Assembly (NCBI GenBank): GCA_007449985.2
Contig: VIIQ02000698.1
Coordinates: forward strand, 379,501-443,500
From: Desmodesmus armatus
Lineage: Eukaryota; Chlorophyta; Chlorophyceae; Sphaeropleales; Scenedesmaceae
DNA: 64,000 nucleotides
Reading direction: 5' to 3'
Shown here: positions 58,608 through 64,000 of the stretch, piece after piece
How the letters are laid out: every line of letters begins with the position of its first letter
Position numbering within the stretch: the stretch's first letter is position 1
The notes under the pieces: model-generated
Database searches by the model: none
Told to the model about the DNA's origin: nothing
The model's input: the letters and a program-made list of their open reading frames with translations, nothing else
Translations under genes and position numbers: made by a program

Positions 58608-61600
58608 CTACAACGCCTTGGCCTTCTTTTTGAACAGCGGCCAAATCAACAGCAAGCTGACCGCCAGCCCGGCACTGACACTTGTGCTGTAGATCATCAC
58701 CACCAAAATCCACGGCAGGCCTTTGCTGCGAACCGCACAGTGGCTCGGTTGGAGGTCCGCCAGCACCTGCACAAGCAAACACAGCAACCGCACCCTGTCT
58801 CAGACAAATTGTCCTGCACAAGCACCTCCCCGACGGCTGATCATGCCGAACACTTGAACAGCACCAACAACAACTCGCTGTGCTCAACCTGCATATTGCC
58901 TCACAATCATATGCAGCGACAAATCTGCCGCACAGCCCAGTTGCTGATGCATGCAGCAGACAACCAAAAACTGACCTGGTGGCAAGCCTGCAGGAAGCCC
59001 TTGGACATTGATTCACTGTTTTGGATCATCTCAGCTGCTGCGGGGTAGTCCAGGCTTGCTCCACTCGCCACCATGTTGCGCCAGATGGACACTGACTGTG
59101 CAAACATCTGCAGCAGCTGCTGCAGCTGGGGCTGTGGGCACAACACAATGCAGGCGGCAGCGGAGAGGGTAAAGCACACAGGATGGGTGTCGCTTGGCAT
59201 GATCCATGTTCGCTCCTGCGAAGCTAACACGTCCTGTCACAGTACGCCATGTCACAAAATCCAGAAGCCATGTCATGACCCAAGCTCCTACTGCCAGATA
59301 ACAGCCACCCATACTGCTAAATCTAGCAGGTACTGTAGGGGCCGCTGATCCTCACCCTCATTTTCTGCAGCCTGGGGAACAGCTTTGGGTTGGGTGCTGC
59401 CTCCTGTAGCATGATGATCCCGTCATTGATCATATCCACGCTGCTGTCAATAGCATCCAGGATGTATGACCTACAAAGCAGCAGAAGTCAACAGCAACAG
59501 CCACACACACATCAACAATAACTGGCAGCGTTCAAAAGCATAGGGTACAAAAAGAAGCCTGCATGTATTAGCACCATATACATGTATTAGCACCATATAC
59601 CCTTGCACACCCGGTACCGCTGACACATCACCAATGTCGTGTACACCCAATCAGGCCACAGAGCACTTGCCAAGGACACACACACACACACACACACACA
59701 CACTTTTTTTTGCCATTTGTTTGATTTTAAGAAAGCACACAACACATATTTGTTGCCAAGAAAGCACACAACACATATATTTCTTCGTCAAGAAAGCACA
59801 CAACATCTTCACACATGCGCACCTGTGCAGCGCGTCAATGTGCATCTGGCTGTACTTCCCACCCCATGACGTCCACGACAGCGGGTGGCCACCCACACTC
59901 CAAAGCCAGTCGTGCTGCACCACTTGCCGCGCTGGGTTGTAACCCAAGTGAGGCGGCAAGATGCCACCCAAATGCTGCAGCACTGCCGACAGGGCGTGCT
60001 TCAGGGGCGACAGCGGCCTCTGCAGTAGGATGCCGTCACACATCATGCCTGTGGGGTGCTCGTCCCTGCATGAACAGATACAGTTGCAGTAATTGGCTCA
60101 GCAAAAAAAGCTGAGCTACCCATAAGGGAGCCAGAGGCTCATAGGGACCAGGAAAGAGGGGACCAGGAAAGAAACCAGGCATCAAACACAGCAGGAGTGA
60201 GCTGCCTTGCCGTGCTGGGAACTTCCTTCAGCTGGCCTTTGCAGCAGTAGGCCAGGAGTTGCGGCAGGACATTATGCAAGGTACTAGACTGCGAGGGGTG
60301 GTGTTGAAAACAACCAGAAAGAGGAAGAAGGTGACTTACTGGTTTGCTGCATTTTGCACCACCATGACCAGGTCTTCTAGGGCGCGAGCATTGTAGTGCT
60401 GGTCAATCAGCACAGGCTCATCCCTGTCCAGCTCAAAGATGAAGACAGGGACCTGAACATAGGAGCGACAACCACAGGCACCAGTTGCAGTCAGCAAATC
60501 TATGATTTGATTCGATACTGCGTTGGCGATAGGCCTCCTCACACACAATTCAGCATAGTGTGTGTGAAGCACAGAACACGGTGTTTTGTGCTTCACAAAC
60601 ATGGTTGTGCTGGCACCACCCTTTGGGGGTGGGTCGATCATCAGCAGTCAGTAGTCACTGCTGATGACCAACCCACCCCCAAAGGGTGGTGCCAGCACAA
60701 CCCTGCCAAACACACACATGCACAGATGCACACAGGCAGCACTTTGCCTTGTTTCTGCCAGAGAGCACACGATACAACCAGGCCGCTGATGTACTGTCTA
60801 CCCAGCAGTACTAGTGCCTTGCTCGCTCTGGCAGTACCAATGCCAACTGCCTCAAGTGGCCACCATGCTGCTTCAGTTCCAGCAGGCGGCCTCCTCTTGC
60901 CCCTGAACCTCTTCATAACAGTAACCAACAGTCCCCTTACCTCCAACAGGGCATGAGGGTTTTCCTGCCCAGCCCTCTTTGACGCTCCAGTATCAAAGCG
61001 TAGCCGCAGCCGCATGGCTAGCTCCCGGGAGTCCAGGTACACAATCTCGTTCTCTGCACTCACACACAGGACACACATAACTTATTTGACATAAGCGCAG
61101 CTGACTTTTATACAGGACCACAGGTGTATATGCGTGCTGGGTCTCAAGGTGGGGTAAAAGCCCACTGTGTGTGCGGTCCAGTGACACAGGCCCCTGCTAG
61201 CGTACTTGATGCAGAGTCTGTAAGTCATCCGTCCAGCACATGGTAACCCCACGCAAAGCCTCTCAGGTGTATCAGCAGACAATACACGGTGCTGTCCCCA
61301 GCAGCCCTGCTGTAGGGATGGACTCACCGACAGGGTCAGACACAGCATGCGGGACCTGGTTGAAGCTGGTCCTCAGGCTGACCGCAAAGGCAGAGGCCAG
61401 CACAGGGTCATCCAGCATGTTCAGGGACAGCTGCAGGACAGGAGACACGGTGTACAGAACATCTCAGAACCCTTGAAGGGTAGCAGAGCAAGGACAGGTG
61501 TATGAGCAGGGCGAGCTACACATGCAAGGAAAATAATTGTGGTGGGCCTTGTCTGAGTGCCTGTCCTGAAGCTGCCGGCCTGCAGCTGTTGTTGCACACA

Positions 61601-63932
61601 GGTCAGCGCTGAGATTCTCTGCCAACGCAATCTGGCCTGCACATGAATGTATGTCGACAACCTGCCAGGACTGTTTCAGGTCACAGACTACACCCCATGG
61701 TCTGCTGAGGTCAAGTCGCACAAGCTCACCTGACTGAAACTGAAGTGCTGGTGGGGCATTGCCAGGCGCTGCAGCTGCAGTTTGAACGACTCCTCGTCAA
61801 AGTCAATGCCTGCAGGATATCGTGCACACACACATGTGTCAGCACGCGCAGCATGCAGCAGGTGCGACAAACACAGACCAACACAGCAAGTGCAGGTTGG
61901 CTGCTGCAGTTCAGGAACATGATTGCCAGACTGCCCTGCGTCTATCTGGACTGGCCAGATCTTCCATTCCTATCAACTCCATGATGCTGTTGGTTGTCGC
62001 TGTCAGCTGAAGACAGCCGTGCAAGTGCCCCCTGCAGTCCCAGCATATTCCTTGCACACCTCGTTCCCTCCAAGGTCCCAGCTGCCTGCTGGTGTCCTTG
62101 ATCGTGTAGATTGTGAAGTGAACCTTGTGGGCGTACGGGCTAGCGGTGTCATGCAGGAGGCCCTGCAAACCACAACACAAAAGGGCGGGAAGATGTTCCT
62201 GTATAATACCAGTGTTCTGCATAAGTGTTGCCAATCATGCAAGTACTACTTGTGATGAACAAGGCTGACAGCAAATCAAGCTGCTGTGACACAAACAGCA
62301 GTGAGATTCGGGTCAATCAACCCCGCAGGCAAAATGAATGGTGACCATCACAAAAAGCAACACGTAACAGCATGTAGTGGTTGCCCAGGTGGTGGAAGCG
62401 CCGGCACGGCTGAAAGCGCTCCAAAGCTGCAGCCCAGAACGGCGACCATGGTAAGTAGGCTGGCTTGTGACCAGGTGCAGCTGTGGGTGTCTGCAACGGC
62501 CTGCTGTGTTGGGTGTGGCAACTCACGAAGTGGTGCCAAGAGGCGGATGGAGGGGCGATGACATGCCGGATGCCCCTGCTCAGCACTTGGCTTATTTCAC
62601 TGAAGAAAACATCCTTGGCAGCGGAGTAAGCCTGGTAAACCTGCAGGAAGGAGGCCGTGCATGATCTTATGTTGAGTTGTGCATTACGGCATGTTGGTTT
62701 GTGCATGCACAAGGCACACACAGGGCATCAGACATAAGCACTGCTGTTGGCCAGTATGCGGTATGAGATAAAGTCCCGCTGCCAGTGCCGGCAGACAAAA
62801 AGGGTTCCTATGCTGCATAGGAAGGCGTCCCCTGTTGAACATATGTTGAAAAGGTTCCTTCATCATATGCTGGCTTTACATTCGATGTGTGCAGACGTGC
62901 ACCTGCAAGGCTAGCAACCAACACATCCTTTACTACCACACGCACCTCATGATCTTCCAGCAAAATGCCAAAGATGTCCCAGTTGTGGTCCCGGTGCAGA
63001 GGGACCTTGTTGCCCTGCAGAAGCAAAACACAAACGTCATAACGTTACCGGCACACGTCACTCCAGGGTGTGCTGACTGAATATACTGCAGCTGCATGCA
63101 GCCAAAACACACCACCGGTGCCACAAACTCCCTACATACATCGATCCGATCTCAACAACAGCGGCAACAAGGCGCAATTGCAGGAGTGCCAACCGCAGAT
63201 GCCAGCTTTTAAACCAACATTCAAACCACGCCTCCATCAACTGCACTCACAGATGCCTTTGTCGCCAGCTGCAGCTGGTGCCTCAAGTCCAGCACAGCTT
63301 CCTCCATCTCATGACACACTGCAGGAGGGTCCAGCAAGCCCTTGCAGTGCTGTAGGGCAAACTGCTCATACACGTTCAACTCAGCCTGCAGAATTGACAC
63401 AATAACATAACGCAGCTCAGCACAGCCATCATCACGGCAACAGATACCAGCAGGGAGGTGTGTTGCAGGTGAAGAGGCCTGTATGCGCAAGTTGCCGCCT
63501 GCGCAAGCCATCCAAGGTTGCCTTAGGCTGACTGGGGGTAAGGTTGCCAAAGCTGCCGTCACATCAATATGTCAATGCTCATCCCAAACATTATATGCAA
63601 AAGATTACTATGCGTGTACGTTCAGACTCGTGTTGTCTATTCAGCATCCGTCAGGGCTGGTCACTTGCAACATGCTTGCAGACCAGATGCCCGGACATGC
63701 ACCTGCCTGCATGCATAATAGACATCACCGTGACTGTCCCTACAACATGATGGATGCAGCGTTTTTCGAATTCAAATCCAGCATGACTAATCACCTGCAG
63801 CAGCATCTCAGCCTGTTCCTTGTCCACTTCCTGTGCCGCCACATCAGCGGGCCCCTGTATGCGCTGACCGTCAGGGTTTATGCCCTGAGCAGAGTCCAAA
63901 GTTCCAGGCGCAGTGCCTGACACCACATTGCC
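58608..63932 (-). CDS. IEF/SPOT1-like transmembrane protein, 5' end outside window
   Basis: Thirteen exons join in phase to 546 codons: 63932-63795, 63385-63251, 63014-62946, 62640-62527, 62162-62060, 61809-61730, 61430-61328, 61053-60941, 60452-60340, 60065-59823, 59470-59356, 59131-58976 and 58766-58608. The segments VPVFIFELDRDEPVLIDQHY, NARALEDLVMVVQN, HDWLWSVGGHPLS and SYILDAIDSSVDMINDGI recall, from memory, the Arabidopsis IEF/SPOT1 family (AT5G58100), which acts in pollen-wall formation. The end is a single membrane helix (WILVVMIYSTSVSAGLAVSLLLIW) followed by the basic tail PLFKKKAKAL, so most of the protein should face the lumen or outside. The 63932 end is an intron acceptor; the N-terminus, with any signal peptide, lies beyond the right edge. 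The molecular function is unknown. Confidence 0.75.
59676..59703. repeat. (AC)14 microsatellite
   Basis: About fourteen AC units are followed directly by a run of eight T, in an intron of the IEF/SPOT1-like gene. Confidence 0.95.
59728..59812. repeat. About 30-bp direct repeat, three copies
   Basis: AAGAAAGCACACAACA followed by an AT-rich spacer occurs three times at 30-32-base intervals, next to the (AC)n tract and ending close to the donor of the exon at 60065-59823. Confidence 0.85.
60074..60126. repeat. Dispersed hairpin repeat, copy 2 (intron of IEF/SPOT1-like gene)
   Basis: It contains ACAGTTGCAGTAATTGGCTC, then an A7 loop and GCTGAGCTACCCATAAG. It matches the block in Argonaute intron 10 (32456-32512) at most positions, except for a longer A loop and a few changes. 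Confidence 0.8.
60563..60702. repeat. Two adjacent long hairpins in an intron
   Basis: The first has arms 60563-60579 and 60581-60597 (16 of 17 pairs). The second has arms 60603-60648 and 60657-60702, pairing at 44 of 46 positions with an 8-base loop (CAGTAGTC). Both lie in the intron between exons 61053-60941 and 60452-60340 of the IEF/SPOT1-like gene. Long, nearly perfect stems are typical of green-algal small-RNA precursors and of young palindromic elements. Confidence 0.9.
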
Positions 63933-64000
63933 CTGTAACAGCACACAGCAATGAAATGACTGGCATTAGCTCTCGAGCTTCATAGCTACATGTGTAACAT

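Noticed and set aside
1..64000. CRISPR arrays, rRNA genes and full-length retrotransposons
   Set aside because: None seen: no regularly spaced short repeats with unique spacers, no rRNA cores, and no reverse transcriptase or integrase motifs in any frame I read.

Overview
The window looks like nuclear DNA of a green alga, most likely a chlorophyte in or near the Chlorophyceae. The reasons are short exons with GT-AG introns almost everywhere, CAG/GCA-rich exons coding for Ala and Gln tracts, a chloroplast early-light-induced protein, an Argonaute with a Gly/Arg-rich N-terminus, and plant-type telomere-like CCCTAAA runs inside introns. No operons, bacterial promoters or CRISPR arrays are present. 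The exact species cannot be read from the sequence. Gene models below were built by hand: each splice junction was checked for GT/AG ends and for reading-frame continuity, but none was tested against RNA.

Layout. 1-7.9 kb is mostly gene-poor: possible last exons of an unknown gene (about 0.5-1.6 kb), a 163-bp satellite (2.9-3.65 kb), small tandem repeats and two near-perfect hairpins. 7.99-9.57 kb (-): early-light-induced protein. 9.99-15.07 kb (-): flavin-containing monooxygenase, with a SINE-like insertion in an intron. 16.44-17.55 kb (-): ribosomal protein eS28. 19.2-21.6 kb (-): an unrecognised coiled-coil/low-complexity protein. 22.8-38.4 kb (-): a 27-exon Argonaute. From there the strand switches at a 447-bp divergent promoter: 38.86-45.7 kb (+) methionine synthase reductase-like diflavin reductase; 46.3-50.6 kb (+) glutathione reductase; 51.1-57.4 kb (+) membrane-anchored alpha/beta hydrolase. 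58.6-63.9 kb (-), running off the right edge: a protein resembling the land-plant IEF/SPOT1 transmembrane family.

How they fit together. Three of the genes are NADPH-using flavoproteins handling sulfur or redox chemistry (FMO, methionine synthase reductase, glutathione reductase); their proximity may be chance. The most interesting theme is RNA silencing: an apparently slicer-competent Argonaute with two separate Gly/Arg-rich regions, one of them inserted between L1 and PAZ, lies in the same window as several long, almost perfect hairpins of the kind that serve as small-RNA precursors in green algae. Its introns also collect palindromic GTGAAGGG clusters, telomere-like runs and a hairpin repeat shared with the gene at the right edge.
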